A stretch of 63,400 nucleotides of DNA from NCBI RefSeq assembly GCF_013044505.1, contig NZ_JABERD010000032.1, positions 1-63,400 of the forward strand, given 5' to 3'. Shown one piece after another: positions 44,242 through 53,668 of the stretch. The notes under the pieces are model-generated. The model saw nothing but the letters and a program-made list of their open reading frames with translations, had not been told where the DNA came from and made no database searches. Position numbers and translations under genes: made by a program. Origin of the DNA: Streptomyces sp. S3(2020) (GTDB lineage: Bacteria > Actinomycetota > Actinomycetes > Streptomycetales > Streptomycetaceae). The stretch's first letter is position 1, and each line of letters opens with the position of its first letter.

Positions 44242-44874
44242 TTAATCGGTATCGAGTCCGAGCCGGCGGATCAGTAGGGCGAGTTGGTCGGCGAAGCGTT
44301 CGATGAATTCCGGGGAGTACGGGTCGTCCCCGCAGACGCCCGCGATGACGTGCGGGAGGGTGACGGGGGCCATCGCCGCCGCCATCAGCATGACGGTCAG
44401 GCAGGCAGGGTCCATCTCCTGGGGCAGGGCCCCGGCCGCCTGCAGTTCACGGATGTCGGCCACGGACTGGGCGAGGCGTCCGGTGCGGGGCACGTGGTCC
44501 GGGTCCGCCTCCGGGCCGGTGTATTCCAGGCCGCCCCAGGCCAGCAGCCGCATGCCGTCCCGGTTTTCCAGGGCCTCCAGCGCGTAGCGGCGCAGTTGCT
44601 CGGGCAGCGGGGTGCCGGGTTCGACGAGCTTGCTCGCCCGCTCGCCCCAACTGTCCGACATGGCCTGGAACAGGCCCTCCTTGCCGTCGAAGTAGTAGGA
44701 GATCAACTGCTGGTTGACGCCCGCACGCTTGGCGATGGCCGCGATGCGGGCACCCGCGTAGCCGTGCGCGGCGAACTCCGCCACCGCCGCGTCGAGGATC
44801 AGCTTGCGCGTGCGCTCCGGATCGCGCTGCCGTTCCGACGGCTTCGGGGAGCGGCGGGGCTTCGACACGGTCAT
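44242..44874 (-). CDS. TetR-family transcriptional regulator
   Basis: 210 residues from ATG 44874 (a GTG 12 codons earlier is an alternative). The N-terminal HTH (RKLILDAAVAEFAAHGYAGARIAAIAKRAGVNQQLISYYFDGKEGLFQAM) is canonical TetR. The C-terminal helical domain binds an unknown ligand. It is divergent from an MFS drug-type transporter with 129 bp between starts, the classic arrangement of a repressor and the exporter it controls. Confidence 0.92.
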   Translation of the reverse strand: MTVSKPRRSPKPSERQRDPERTRKLILDAAVAEFAAHGYAGARIAAIAKRAGVNQQLISYYFDGKEGLFQAMSDSWGERASKLVEPGTPLPEQLRRYALEALENRDGMRLLAWGGLEYTGPEADPDHVPRTGRLAQSVADIRELQAAGALPQEMDPACLTVMLMAAAMAPVTLPHVIAGVCGDDPYSPEFIERFADQLALLIRRLGLDTD

Positions 44875-44900
44875 GCCTAAACCGTGCACGCAAGTGGCCG

Positions 44901-44941
44901 AATCAAGCACAGAGGCAGCTTAATCAAGCAACTAGTTGACA
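44901..44941. promoter_or_regulatory. Putative TetR operator / divergent promoter
   Basis: Two direct copies of AATCAAGCA (44901-44909 and 44922-44930) are spaced 21 bp apart, two helix turns. The second runs into a perfect palindrome CAACTAGTTG (44929-44938), which overlaps a TTGACA hexamer (44936-44941) oriented toward the MFS gene. A repressor here would occlude the -35 region. No good -10 hexamer was found. Confidence 0.5.
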
Positions 44942-45003
44942 CAGTCGTTTGGATCATTGATTGCGGGCTGCCGGGTACCACTGTTCGAGCCAAGGAGTAA
45001 GTG

Positions 45004-46434
45004 ATGGAAAAGCACCCGCTGCGGTGGTGGGCGCTGGCGGTATGTGTCCTGGCCGTCCTTGTCGACATGATCGACAACCAGATCGTGGCCGTGGCACTGC
45101 CTGCCATCCACCGCCACCTCGGCGCCGGAGAGGCCGCGATGCAGTGGATCTCCGCCGGCTACGCCCTCGGATTCGCCCTCACCCTGATCGCCGGCGGCCG
45201 GCTGGGTGACCAGTACGGCGTCAAGAAAATGTTCCTGGCCGGCATGGGTGTCTTCACTCTGGCCTCGCTGTCCGCCGGGCTGGCCCCCGAGCCGGGCCTG
45301 CTGATCGCCTCCCGGGTGGTGCAGGGAGTCGGCTCCGGCCTGATGGTGCCGCAGGTCCTGTCGTTCATCCACACCGAGTTCGACGAGGCCGAGCAGCCCA
45401 GGGCCATGGGCCTGTACGCCGCGGCCTTCCCGCTCGGCGGACTCCTCGGGCCGCTCCTGGGCGGCGTACTGACCGAGGCCGATCTGTTCGGATCGGGCTG
45501 GCGCGCCATCTTCCTGGTCAACATCCCGATCGGGCTGGCGGGCCTGATCGGCGCCCTGGCCACCATGCCGGCCCGGCCCGGCTTCCTGCGCCGCCGACTG
45601 GACTTCGGCGGTCTGGCGCTGCTGACCGTCACCGGGTTCGCGGTGTTCTATCCGCTGGTGCAGGGCCGTGAGCAGGGCTGGCCGCTGTGGTCGATCCTGA
45701 TGATGGCCGCGGCCCTGCCGCTGGCCGGCCTGTTCGCCCTGCACCAGCGCCGCCAGGAGGCGCGGGGCGGCGAGCCGGTGGTCCCGCCGTCCATGGTCCG
45801 GATGCGCAGCCTGGCATCCAGCCTGCTCGTGATGCTCACCACCCAGATGGCGATCGGCGTGTTCTTCATGCTGACCCTGTACCTGCAGCTCGGGCTCGAC
45901 TTCTCGCCGGTCCAGGCCGCGCTGTCCTTCGCCCCGGGCGTCCTCGGCATCGTCATCGGCAACGCCCTGTCCATGAACCTGGCCGCCAAGATCGGACGAC
46001 CCTTCCTCATGGCCATGGTCGCGGTGCTGGCGGCGAGCCTGGGCTCCATCGCCCTGGTGATCCACGCCGCGGGCAAGGATCTGAACGTCTGGCAGATCCT
46101 CGGCCCGATCATCCTCTTCAGCTTCGGCATCGGCGGCGTGCTCAACGCGCTGTTCGGCACGGCGTTCGCGCAGATCCATCCGCAGCAGGCCGGTGCGGCC
46201 TCCGGCCTGGTCAACACCACCGCCCAAGTCGGCCAGGCCGCGGGCATCGCACTGTTCGGCACGGTGTTCTTCTCCCTGCTGCCGGACCACGGTTACGAGA
46301 CCGCCACCGTCAGGACGTTCCTGGTGAGCATCGGGGTGACGCTGGTGGCCCTGATGCTGACGGTGGCACTGCCCAGGAAACAGCCGGCCCAGAACACGGC
46401 GCACGCGCCCGACCCGTCATCCGCTCGGGTCTGA
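45004..46434 (+). CDS. MFS transporter, DHA2 (EmrB/QacA) type
   Basis: 476 residues, about fourteen predicted membrane helices. ATG 45004 has AGGAG six bases upstream; GTG directly before it is too close to the ribosome site. Family motifs are LDMIDNQIVAVALPAI-like motif D (VDMIDNQIVAVALPAI), GGRLGDQYGVKKMF (motif A), RVVQGVGSGLMVP (motif B) and GPLLGGVLTE (motif C, the antiporter motif). This indicates proton-driven drug export. It is controlled by the divergent TetR. The substrate is unknown. Confidence 0.9.
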   Translation: MEKHPLRWWALAVCVLAVLVDMIDNQIVAVALPAIHRHLGAGEAAMQWISAGYALGFALTLIAGGRLGDQYGVKKMFLAGMGVFTLASLSAGLAPEPGLLIASRVVQGVGSGLMVPQVLSFIHTEFDEAEQPRAMGLYAAAFPLGGLLGPLLGGVLTEADLFGSGWRAIFLVNIPIGLAGLIGALATMPARPGFLRRRLDFGGLALLTVTGFAVFYPLVQGREQGWPLWSILMMAAALPLAGLFALHQRRQEARGGEPVVPPSMVRMRSLASSLLVMLTTQMAIGVFFMLTLYLQLGLDFSPVQAALSFAPGVLGIVIGNALSMNLAAKIGRPFLMAMVAVLAASLGSIALVIHAAGKDLNVWQILGPIILFSFGIGGVLNALFGTAFAQIHPQQAGAASGLVNTTAQVGQAAGIALFGTVFFSLLPDHGYETATVRTFLVSIGVTLVALMLTVALPRKQPAQNTAHAPDPSSARV

Positions 46435-46958
46435 CCGACGCCGCGGACACACGGAGGCGGCCGCCTCCGCTGCTACGCCGTGCGGTCGGTCTTGTACGGC
46501 TCGTTCACGGCAGGCAGCTCAGCACGCCCGAGCCCGCCGACCGGCCAGGGCTTCGGCGAAGTCATGTGACGTCCGTTGGTGATCATGTGAGCGGGGAGTG
46601 CGCGCGGTGGCCGTGTGTCACGAGCGTTGCCGCGGAGGCCGGCCGCGGTGTTCGTGGCCCGGCGAGCTTCAGGGGTGCTGCTCGTCCGGTCGATGCGCCG
46701 GTGCTTCAGCCGGATGACCCGATGGACCCCGGGGAAGAGACCGTCGGTCCGAGATCCGCCGGATCAGGGTCGCCGACGTGAGCGTGCCCAGGTGTCATCG
46801 GGTCTCTCGACGTCGGCGGGGTTGTGTTCGAGACGTGCGGTGATGCCGGCGCAGAAGACCGTGATGGGGAAGCAGGGACGGGTGCGTGCCTGCGTCGAGT
46901 CGGCGGGGTCTCGCGTCAACTGCGCATGAGCCCATGGTCACGGGGACAGAGATGGTGT
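46435..46958. other. Intergenic, nothing recognised
   Basis: About 520 bp after the MFS gene. Several short frames exist on both strands but none has a start signal or a family I know. It may be a decayed gene. Confidence 0.3.
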
Positions 46959-47282
46959 TCAGGTGCGTCGCTGCCTCCTGCCGGCCTCCGAGTGGAGGGC
47001 GGGCCCCGGTAGCCGGACCTGGCACGAGTAAACCGGCCGACTGTGGGCGTCGGGGGCGGGCTCCTCGAAACACTCAAGAAGCAGCTCGCCACGCAGGTCG
47101 TCGAGTTCGTGGGGCGCCTCCGCCAACAGCGCGTGGGCCCACGCTTCAAGCGATGCGTTCTCCAGCGCACCGTTCGGGACCTGACTGATCGGCTCGGGAC
47201 CCATCGGACTCCACTGCGACGCACCGTCCGCGCGATACGACATCCGCCACCAATATGGCTGCCAGTAGGGCTTCTTCAACAA
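46959..47282 (-). CDS. Small hypothetical protein
   Basis: 107 codons from TTG 47282, which has GGGAG seven bases upstream. The sequence (MLKKPYWQPYWWRMSYRADG, SQWSPMGPEPISQVP, ALLAEAPHELDDLRGELLLE, VYSCQVRLPGP) is Trp/Tyr-rich at the N-terminus and acidic later. I recognise no domain. The ribosome site and the sensible composition favour a real gene; the last 10 residues (Arg-rich) may be altered. Confidence 0.5.
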   Translation of the reverse strand: MLKKPYWQPYWWRMSYRADGASQWSPMGPEPISQVPNGALENASLEAWAHALLAEAPHELDDLRGELLLECFEEPAPDAHSRPVYSCQVRLPGPALHSEAGRRQRRT

Positions 47283-47449
47283 GGATCAGCTCCCGATTCA
47301 GCGTCGACTGCCGTCCTCCTTTCGGTTTATGACGGCCTGACAGGTTGATCCGTCCCGGAGGAAGCGGCACAGGCGCGGCTTCCAAGGTCATGGAGTCCTA
47401 CCCTACTTGATGTGGGTCTGAGCTGGTCATTCGTAAGATCGGCCGGGCC

Positions 47450-47735
47450 CAGGCGACGCCGCCCACCCGAACCTGGCCGGCGCGGGTGGTCCGGTGATGG
47501 CCAAGGACGTCGCGACCACCCTGGGCCGTGAGACCACACCGAGCAAGGTCGAGCCGGTCCGCGGTCAGCTGCGCAAACTCGCTGGCCGGCTGGCTGGCCC
47601 TGCCCGGATCCAGATCCGGCCGCTACCTCAGCGAGCTCCAGCGGCCCGAGCCCGCCGAGTTGCTGGCCGCGCTCGCCGCAGCTCCAAGCACCCCAAGCGC
47701 GAACATGCGCAAGCATGCGTGACTCCCCTGTCAGG
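47450..47735 (+). pseudogene. Remnant of a small winged-helix-like protein
   Basis: AGGPVMAKDVATTLGRETTP...SKVEPVRGQLRKLAGR is followed, after a shift, by GWLALPGSRSGRYLSELQ. It resembles the winged-helix ORFs that accompany some streptomycete transposases or regulators ('GGPV-x-AKDVA-x-x-LGR...KVE-x-x-RGKLRRLADRGWL'). No start or stop in keeping with a gene; relic. Confidence 0.4.
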
Positions 47736-47931
47736 CTGATCCACTCAGCTTGTTCCACAAAACGACGATACGGACCCTGAAACTATTCAGGTACCGCTCC
47801 CCCGACGGCCGCCACCAGAGTGCTGCGTGAATCACCGGGGGAAGGGTTGCCAGATGTACCCAACCCCTCAACGACAGCGGTGCCGAAGCTTCCGCGAGGG
47901 AAGCCGGTCACTCGCAATGGGAGGGCATGAC

Positions 47932-48306
47932 ATGATCAGAAACAAGATCGCAGCCTTGATCGGCGCGGCAGCACTCGCGGGGCTGGGCATCGCCGCCACC
48001 GCTACTCCGGCGAACGCGGCGTGGAGCGACTGCGACTCCGGCGCACTTTGCGCGTACCTCGGCGACTACGGCTACGGGACTCCCGGTCAGGTGTTCGGCA
48101 ACAACACGAACCTGGAGCAGTACAACAAGTTCAACAACGCTGAATCGGTCTTCAACAACGGCAACTCCTGCGACGTCCGTCTCTACGACGAACAAAACTA
48201 CGGCGGCAACAACGTCATTCTCAAACGCGGATACATCGTCCGCGACCTCGACACGGAAGCCAGCACCTTCGCGCAAGACATCGCGTCCAACTACTGGGTC
48301 TGCTGA
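47932..48306 (+). CDS. Secreted peptidase inhibitor I36-like protein (beta/gamma-crystallin fold)
   Basis: 124 residues from ATG 47932, GGGAGG seven bases upstream. Signal peptide IRNKIAALIGAAALAGLGIA and on to ANAAWS. The mature part of about 95 residues has four Cys (SDCDSGALCAY, SCDVRLYD, WVC) and Asn/Tyr/Gly-rich strands (YNKFNNAESVFNNG, EQNYGGNNVILKRG) as in the Streptomyces metalloproteinase inhibitor SMPI and other I36 proteins. It probably inhibits an extracellular peptidase. The lipoprotein gene starts three bases after its stop, so the two are likely coupled. Confidence 0.85.
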   Translation: MIRNKIAALIGAAALAGLGIAATATPANAAWSDCDSGALCAYLGDYGYGTPGQVFGNNTNLEQYNKFNNAESVFNNGNSCDVRLYDEQNYGGNNVILKRGYIVRDLDTEASTFAQDIASNYWVC

Positions 48307-48309
48307 CCC

Positions 48310-49236
48310 ATGCGCAGGCTGCTGTGGCTGTCTGTCGCAGCGCTTCTCGCGGTCGGATGCTCCGCTGCATCCGGCCGCGGGGCCACGGCGGAGAACCGGC
48401 CCGACCTCTGGCCCCTGAGCGGCGTACTCCACTTCACGGCAACCGAGTCCGCCATGTTGCACCGCGCGGAAGAACAAGAGGTACGGAAGTGTATGGCGGG
48501 TCGGGGCTTCGACTACGTCGTGGTGCCTGTCGGCGACGTCGAGCGAGAAGCGGCCGTGAGCCCCTACGGTCTGCTGGCAGAGAGTCAGGCTGCCCAGAAC
48601 GGCTACGGTCTGGGCTTGAGACGGCTGCAGAAGCCGCCCATCGACCCGAACGCCCAACAACTGTCGGCGTTGTCCGAGCGCGCCCGCCTTGCATGGGATG
48701 AAGCTCTCAAGGGAACAAGGGACGGGCCATTCGAGAAGATCGTGCTGGAGGACGGTCCAACGGTGGAGGTACCGACCGACTCCTGTGTGTCCGTCGCACG
48801 CGGGGCGCTGTACGGCGCTTCCTGGGACCGGAATTACTACACCTTTCAGAGTCTCAGCACCTCAATCGTGCGGGACACCTTGGAGCATCCCCTCGTGAAG
48901 GCGGCTGAAGATGAATGGGCCGCGTGCATGCGCGATGAAGGGTTCACATACCAAGAACGAGTGGACCCGCTCAAGGCGTTGAAGAAACGGCTCGATGCCG
49001 CCGGGTCCGACGCGGCCGCTGTCCGCTCCGCCGGGAAGGAAGAGCTGCGGGTCGCCGTGCGGGACGCCGTGTGCCAGGCTGAGGTCGGCCTCGCCGAGCA
49101 GATCGCCCGGGCTCAGAAACAGGTGGAGAAGGCGCTCCCCCGAGCCCGAACATCCCTACTGAAGGACTTCCGAAAGGCACGGCAAACCGCATTGAAGCGC
49201 GCGGCAGCGCAGCCCGCCGCTTCACCCTCGAGATGA
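48310..49236 (+). CDS. Lipoprotein of unknown function
   Basis: 308 residues from ATG 48310. The signal MRRLLWLSVAALLAVGC ends with a lipobox Cys17. The mature protein is helical and charged, with EEQEVRKCMAGRGFDY and later EDEWAACMRDEGF. Paired 'x-C-M-x-x-x-G-F' motifs of this sort mark a family of actinobacterial lipoproteins whose role is unknown. The C-terminal 60 residues are basic and Ala-rich. Tightly follows the I36 inhibitor gene. Confidence 0.8.
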   Translation: MRRLLWLSVAALLAVGCSAASGRGATAENRPDLWPLSGVLHFTATESAMLHRAEEQEVRKCMAGRGFDYVVVPVGDVEREAAVSPYGLLAESQAAQNGYGLGLRRLQKPPIDPNAQQLSALSERARLAWDEALKGTRDGPFEKIVLEDGPTVEVPTDSCVSVARGALYGASWDRNYYTFQSLSTSIVRDTLEHPLVKAAEDEWAACMRDEGFTYQERVDPLKALKKRLDAAGSDAAAVRSAGKEELRVAVRDAVCQAEVGLAEQIARAQKQVEKALPRARTSLLKDFRKARQTALKRAAAQPAASPSR

Positions 49237-49412
49237 GGGGACCCGGATCGGGTTCCGATGAGATCGTTTCATCGTGAACTCGCAGGTCGTGGTACTGGTG
49301 TGAGTCCGTGACGTCCTGGCGCATCTTCCGCAAGTCCCGATGCAGCCCAACCGCATGACATCCATCGTCAAAGCCGTCCTCACTCGGGAGCGGCAACGCT
49401 GAAGAAGCTCAG
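49237..49412. other. Short convergent gap
   Basis: 176 bp between the lipoprotein gene and the convergent MMPL gene. No terminator hairpin longer than 7 bp stood out. Confidence 0.3.
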
Positions 49413-51683
49413 TCAACGGTCAACCAGCCGTGGACGCGGGGCCTCACCCGGGGATTCCGCGCCGGTGTCGTCGGTGCCGACCGGGCCGCGGGGAAGCAGC
49501 CGGTCCAGCCACTTCGGCAGCCACCAGTTGGTCCGGCCGAGGAGTGTCATGGTCGCCGGTACCAGCACCATGCGTACGACCGTGGCGTCGATGAAGATCG
49601 CGGTGGCCAGGCCGAGCCCGAACATCTTGGTGGAGGGGTCGTCGGCGACGGCGAAGGACAGGAAGACCGCCACCATGATGAGGGCGGCCGAGGTGATGAT
49701 CCGGGCGGTGCGCGAGACGCCCTCGACGATCGCCGTGCCGTTGTCGCCGGTGCGCAGGTACTCCTCGCGTACGCGGGAGAGGAGGAACACCTCGTAGTCC
49801 ATCGACAGGCCGAACAGGATGGCGAAGAGGAACATCGGGATGAACGACACGATCGGAACCGTCGATTCCAGCCCGATGAGTGCGCCTCCCCAGCCCCACT
49901 GGAAGACCGCGACCATGATGCCGTAGGCCGCGCCGATGCTCAGCAGATTCAGCAGTACCGCCTTGAGCGGTACGAGTATCGAGCGGAAGACCAGCATCAG
50001 CAGCAGGAACGACATCGCCAGCACGGCGGCGACGAACGCCGGCAGGCGTTGGCTGGTGCGTTGGCCCACATCGGACAGGCTCGCGGCGGCGCCGCCGACG
50101 TGGGCCCTGGCCGGTCCGTGCCCGATCGCCGTGGGCAGCACGTCGGTGCGCAGCCGGGCGATGGTGTCGGCCGTGGCCTTGTCCTGAGGGCTGGTGGTCG
50201 GGAACACCACGAGGGTCGCGATGCCGGTGGCCCGATCGATGTGCGTCGGCGCGACGGATGCGACGCCCGGATCCGCCGCGACCGCCCCGACGAGACGGTC
50301 CACCACTCCCCTATCGCCGGTGGGGTCCATGGCGATGACGAGGGGACCGTTGGTGCCCGGGCCGAACCCCTCGGCGACGAGGTCGTAGGCGCGACGCTCG
50401 GTACGGCTCTGCGGCAGTGAGCCGTCGTCGGGCAGGCCGACGCGCAGGCCGAGCACGGGCAGCGTCGCCGTCAGCAGCAACCCCGCCGCGCCGACCGCGT
50501 ACGGCACCGGGTGCCGGCTGACATGCCCGATCCAGCGACGCCACCCGGCGGCGTGGGCGGCGCCTGCCGCCGAGTCCCGCCGCCGTGCGAATCGGACCGG
50601 CTTCCTGGCCCGCAGAATCCGGCCGATCCGGCCGGCCCGGGCCAGGCGCGGGCCCGCCGCGCCGAGGAAGGCCGGCAGCAGCGTCACCGACGCGAGCACC
50701 ATCGTCAGGACGACGATCGAGACGGCAACCCCGCCCACCGTCATGAACGGCACGTTCGCGACCGCCAGGCCGAGGATCGACACGACGACGGTGCCGCCGG
50801 CGAAGACCACCGGCCGCCCCGCCGTTGCCACCGCTCGTCCGGCCGCCGCCTGCGGATCGAGCCCGCACGCGAGGTACTCCCGGTGCCTGGCGAGCACGAA
50901 CAGCGCGTAGTCGATGCCCACTCCGAGCCCGACCATGCTGCCCAGGACCGGTGCGAAGGTGGGGACGTCCGTCACCCCCGCCAGTACCGTCATCGTGGCG
51001 ACCCCGACGGTCAGCCCGAAGACCGCCATGCCGATCGGCAGCGCGGCGGCGACGAGCGAGCCGAACGCCAGGAACAGGATCGCGGCCGCGGCCAGGAGGC
51101 CGATCAGCTCGCTCGCGCCGCCGTCGGGGTCGGAGAAGGCGTAGAAGAGGTTCCCGCCCATCTCGATGCGCAGCGGCAGCTCGGCGCGCAGCCGGTCACC
51201 GAGATCGACGAGGGCGTCGAGGTCTTCGGCCGACAGCCGGCTCTGGTCGGGGTACTGCACCCGGACGACCGCGATCCGCCCGTCGGCCGAAACGAGGCCG
51301 CCGCGCACGGCGGTGTCCCCGCCCGCGTCGAGCGCCCCCGCCGGGTCGCTCGTACCGAGCACGTGCGGCAGTCGCTCCACCTCCGCCCGCAGCCGCGTGA
51401 GAGCGGTGCGCGCGCCGTCGTCGTCGAAGAACGTCGCACCCTCGTCGAGGGGGGTGACGACCACTTGGGCGGTCATCCCCTCCTGGCCGGTTCCTGCCCG
51501 CTCGATCAGTTCCGCGGCCCGTCGGGAGTCCAGTCCGGGAGCGGTCATCGAGTCCGCGGTACGACCGCCGAAAGCGACGGCGGCGAGGACGGCGAGCGTG
51601 GTGGCGATCAGCCATGCCGCGATCACCCGCCAGGGATGGCGGGCGGCGCTTGCGCCCAGGCGCAACAGGGCTTTCGAGAGCAT
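49413..51683 (-). CDS. MMPL/RND-family transporter
   Basis: 756 residues from ATG 51683 (GGAGG four bases upstream; a start four codons earlier lacks spacing). Twelve predicted membrane helices in two repeats, each with a large extracytoplasmic loop after the first helix (about 45-180 and 420-555). Proton-relay-type motifs include GLGVGIDYALFVLARHREYL in the first and FGLSMDYEVFLLSRVREEYL in the second half. Relatives export lipids or hydrophobic compounds. It is divergent from a two-component system with 175 bp between starts, which probably regulates it. Confidence 0.92.
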   Translation of the reverse strand: MLSKALLRLGASAARHPWRVIAAWLIATTLAVLAAVAFGGRTADSMTAPGLDSRRAAELIERAGTGQEGMTAQVVVTPLDEGATFFDDDGARTALTRLRAEVERLPHVLGTSDPAGALDAGGDTAVRGGLVSADGRIAVVRVQYPDQSRLSAEDLDALVDLGDRLRAELPLRIEMGGNLFYAFSDPDGGASELIGLLAAAAILFLAFGSLVAAALPIGMAVFGLTVGVATMTVLAGVTDVPTFAPVLGSMVGLGVGIDYALFVLARHREYLACGLDPQAAAGRAVATAGRPVVFAGGTVVVSILGLAVANVPFMTVGGVAVSIVVLTMVLASVTLLPAFLGAAGPRLARAGRIGRILRARKPVRFARRRDSAAGAAHAAGWRRWIGHVSRHPVPYAVGAAGLLLTATLPVLGLRVGLPDDGSLPQSRTERRAYDLVAEGFGPGTNGPLVIAMDPTGDRGVVDRLVGAVAADPGVASVAPTHIDRATGIATLVVFPTTSPQDKATADTIARLRTDVLPTAIGHGPARAHVGGAAASLSDVGQRTSQRLPAFVAAVLAMSFLLLMLVFRSILVPLKAVLLNLLSIGAAYGIMVAVFQWGWGGALIGLESTVPIVSFIPMFLFAILFGLSMDYEVFLLSRVREEYLRTGDNGTAIVEGVSRTARIITSAALIMVAVFLSFAVADDPSTKMFGLGLATAIFIDATVVRMVLVPATMTLLGRTNWWLPKWLDRLLPRGPVGTDDTGAESPGEAPRPRLVDR

Positions 51684-51858
51684 CGGTTCCTCCAACCACC
51701 GCGTCGGCCGTCCTTGTACGGCCGCCGATGCCGAGGCTCGTCGACACGGCGCTCCGCGGCATCGGCCCGCGGGCCGCGGATCTGTCGGCCTCGGGGTGGA
51801 GTGACGACCCGTCCTTTCGGCCGATGCGCGGCACGGCGCGGTCCCTAGGCTGAGAACC
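51684..51858. promoter_or_regulatory. Divergent promoter region, MMPL / histidine kinase
   Basis: 175 bp. It contains GCCGATGCCGAGGCTCGTC and CGGCATCGG, giving a GCCGATGCCG...CGGCATCGGC-type inverted repeat (51723-51732 with 51759-51768). A response-regulator site is plausible here but not proven. Confidence 0.4.
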
Positions 51859-53031
51859 GTGCTCCGAGACGACCTGCGAACCCTGTGGACCGAACCCCGG
51901 CCGCCCTACGCGCCCGCCCGGGTGCGGAGGGACTGGGCGCTGCTCGCCGCGTGCCTTGCCGGTGTGGCGCTGGAGGCCACCCTGCGCGAGAACGTCGAGT
52001 GGCGGCCGGTGGCGGTGGTGTTCGCCGTATGGCTGTGCCTGCTGCCCCTGTGGCGCCGGACCCGTCCGCTGGCGATGGTGACGCTGGCGTTCGGCTCGGT
52101 GGCCCTGCTTCAGGTGGCCTCGCTCGTCGCCGTACCGCGGGAGCCCGTCGGCCTGTACACCGGCATGGTCGTGCTCGTGCTGGTGTACGCGCTGCCCCGG
52201 TGGGGATCGGGACGCGAGATCGTGCTGGGCGGCGCGGTGATCCTCGCGACCGGCGCGCTGTGTTCCGTCACGGACGAGACCCCGGTCGTCGAGAATGTCG
52301 TGGGCTTCGTCTTCCTGCTGCTGCCCGGCGTGGTCGGGGCTGCCGTGCGGTTCCGGGTGACCGCCGGCGAGCGGCAGTTGGAGCAGTTGCGCTCCCGCGA
52401 GCGCGAACAGCTCGCCCGGGAACTGCACGACACGGTGGCCCACCACGTGTCGGCCATGGTGATCATCGCCCAGGCGGGCCGGGTGCTCGCGGGCACCGAC
52501 CCGTCCGCCGCCGTCGAGGCGCTGGAGGGGGTCGAGGAGGAAGGGGCGCGCACGCTGGAGGAAATGCGCGCCATGGTCGCCGCGCTGCGCGACCGCGGGG
52601 TCGGCGCCGAGCTGGCGCCCCCTGCCGGAGTCGCGGATCTGGAGCGCCTGGTGCGCACCCCGGGTGCTCGCCTCAGGGTCGACCTGGGGCTCGACGGCGA
52701 ACTGGACGCGCTGCCCCCGGCCGTGGACGCGGCCGTCTACCGGATCGTGCAGGAGTCGGTGACCAACGTGCTGCGCCATGCGGTCGACGCGACCGAGCTC
52801 GTCGTTCGGGTCGCCGCGGAACGGCACACGGTACGGGTGAGCGTGGGCGACAACGGCCGGCGCACCGGCCGGGGGCGCGACGGATACGGACTTACCGGAC
52901 TGCGCGAGCGCGCGACCCTGCTCGGCGGCACACTACGAGCCGGCCCGGGTACCGACCGGGGCTGGCATGTCGAAGCCGAACTGCCGAGAGCGAGGAGCGA
53001 AAGCGGTGTCCATTCGCGTCCTCGTCGCTGA
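51859..53031 (+). CDS. Sensor histidine kinase (HisKA_3 type)
   Basis: 390 residues from GTG 51859. Four to five membrane helices (about 25-165), then a dimerisation domain with the phospho-acceptor His190 in ELHDTVAHHVSAM, and an ATPase domain with VYRIVQESVTNVLRHA (N box), VSVGDNGRR (G1) and GYGLTGLRERATLLGGTL (G2). This is the NarX/DesK-like class that partners LuxR-type regulators. Its 3' end overlaps the regulator gene by 26 bp. The sensor has no large extracellular domain, so it likely senses membrane state or a lipophilic compound. Confidence 0.92.
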   Translation: MLRDDLRTLWTEPRPPYAPARVRRDWALLAACLAGVALEATLRENVEWRPVAVVFAVWLCLLPLWRRTRPLAMVTLAFGSVALLQVASLVAVPREPVGLYTGMVVLVLVYALPRWGSGREIVLGGAVILATGALCSVTDETPVVENVVGFVFLLLPGVVGAAVRFRVTAGERQLEQLRSREREQLARELHDTVAHHVSAMVIIAQAGRVLAGTDPSAAVEALEGVEEEGARTLEEMRAMVAALRDRGVGAELAPPAGVADLERLVRTPGARLRVDLGLDGELDALPPAVDAAVYRIVQESVTNVLRHAVDATELVVRVAAERHTVRVSVGDNGRRTGRGRDGYGLTGLRERATLLGGTLRAGPGTDRGWHVEAELPRARSESGVHSRPRR

Positions 53032-53668
53032 CGACCAGGCGATCATCCGCTACGGGTTGCGGATCATGCTGAACGCCCAGTCCGGCATCGAGGTGGTCGG
53101 CGAGGCCGCCGACGGGCGGGAAGCGGTACGTCTGGCCCGCGAACTACGCCCCGACGTCTGCCTGTTCGACATCCGCATGCCCGTAATCGACGGGCTCGAA
53201 GCCACCCGGCTGGTCGCCGGCCCGGGCGTCACCGACCCGCTGGCCGTGGTCGTCATCACCACGTTCGACCTCGACGAGTACGTCTACGGCTCACTGCGTG
53301 CCGGCGCCCGCGGATTCCTCCTCAAGGACACGGGACCGGACCTCCTGGCGCAGGCCGTACGGTCGGCGTCCGACGGTGAGGCGCTCATCGCGCCCAGCGT
53401 CACCGTCCGTCTGCTCCAGACGTTCGCGGACCTGCCCGCCGGCCGGCCCGCGACCCAGCCGGTCTCCCCCGTCACCGCCCGCGAGGAGCAGGTACTCCTC
53501 GCCGTCGCCCGCGGGCTCACCAACACCGAGATCGCCGACGCGCTGCACATCAGCCTCAGCACGGTGAAGACGCATCTGGCCAGCCTGATGGCCAAACTCG
53601 GCGCCCGCAACCGGGTCGAGATCGCGATGTGGGCCTACGAAACACGCCGCATCCTCCCCGGAACCTGA
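53006..53668 (+). CDS. NarL/FixJ-family response regulator
   Basis: 220 residues. I choose GTG 53006, after GAGGAGCG, giving MSIRVLVADDQ; the longer frame would overlap the kinase by 65 bp. Receiver domain with acidic pair D9/D10, phospho-acceptor D55 in LFDIRMP, and Lys in FLLKDTG. The LuxR HTH is at the C-terminus (VTAREEQVLLAVARGLTNTEIADALHISLSTVKTHL). It is the cognate partner of the overlapping kinase and probably regulates the divergent MMPL gene. Confidence 0.93.
   Translation: MSIRVLVADDQAIIRYGLRIMLNAQSGIEVVGEAADGREAVRLARELRPDVCLFDIRMPVIDGLEATRLVAGPGVTDPLAVVVITTFDLDEYVYGSLRAGARGFLLKDTGPDLLAQAVRSASDGEALIAPSVTVRLLQTFADLPAGRPATQPVSPVTAREEQVLLAVARGLTNTEIADALHISLSTVKTHLASLMAKLGARNRVEIAMWAYETRRILPGT

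Noticed and set aside
44932..46404. 490-codon minus-strand frame opposite the MFS gene
   Set aside because: Mirror frame, Gln/Gly/His-rich; the plus-strand MFS motifs are unambiguous.
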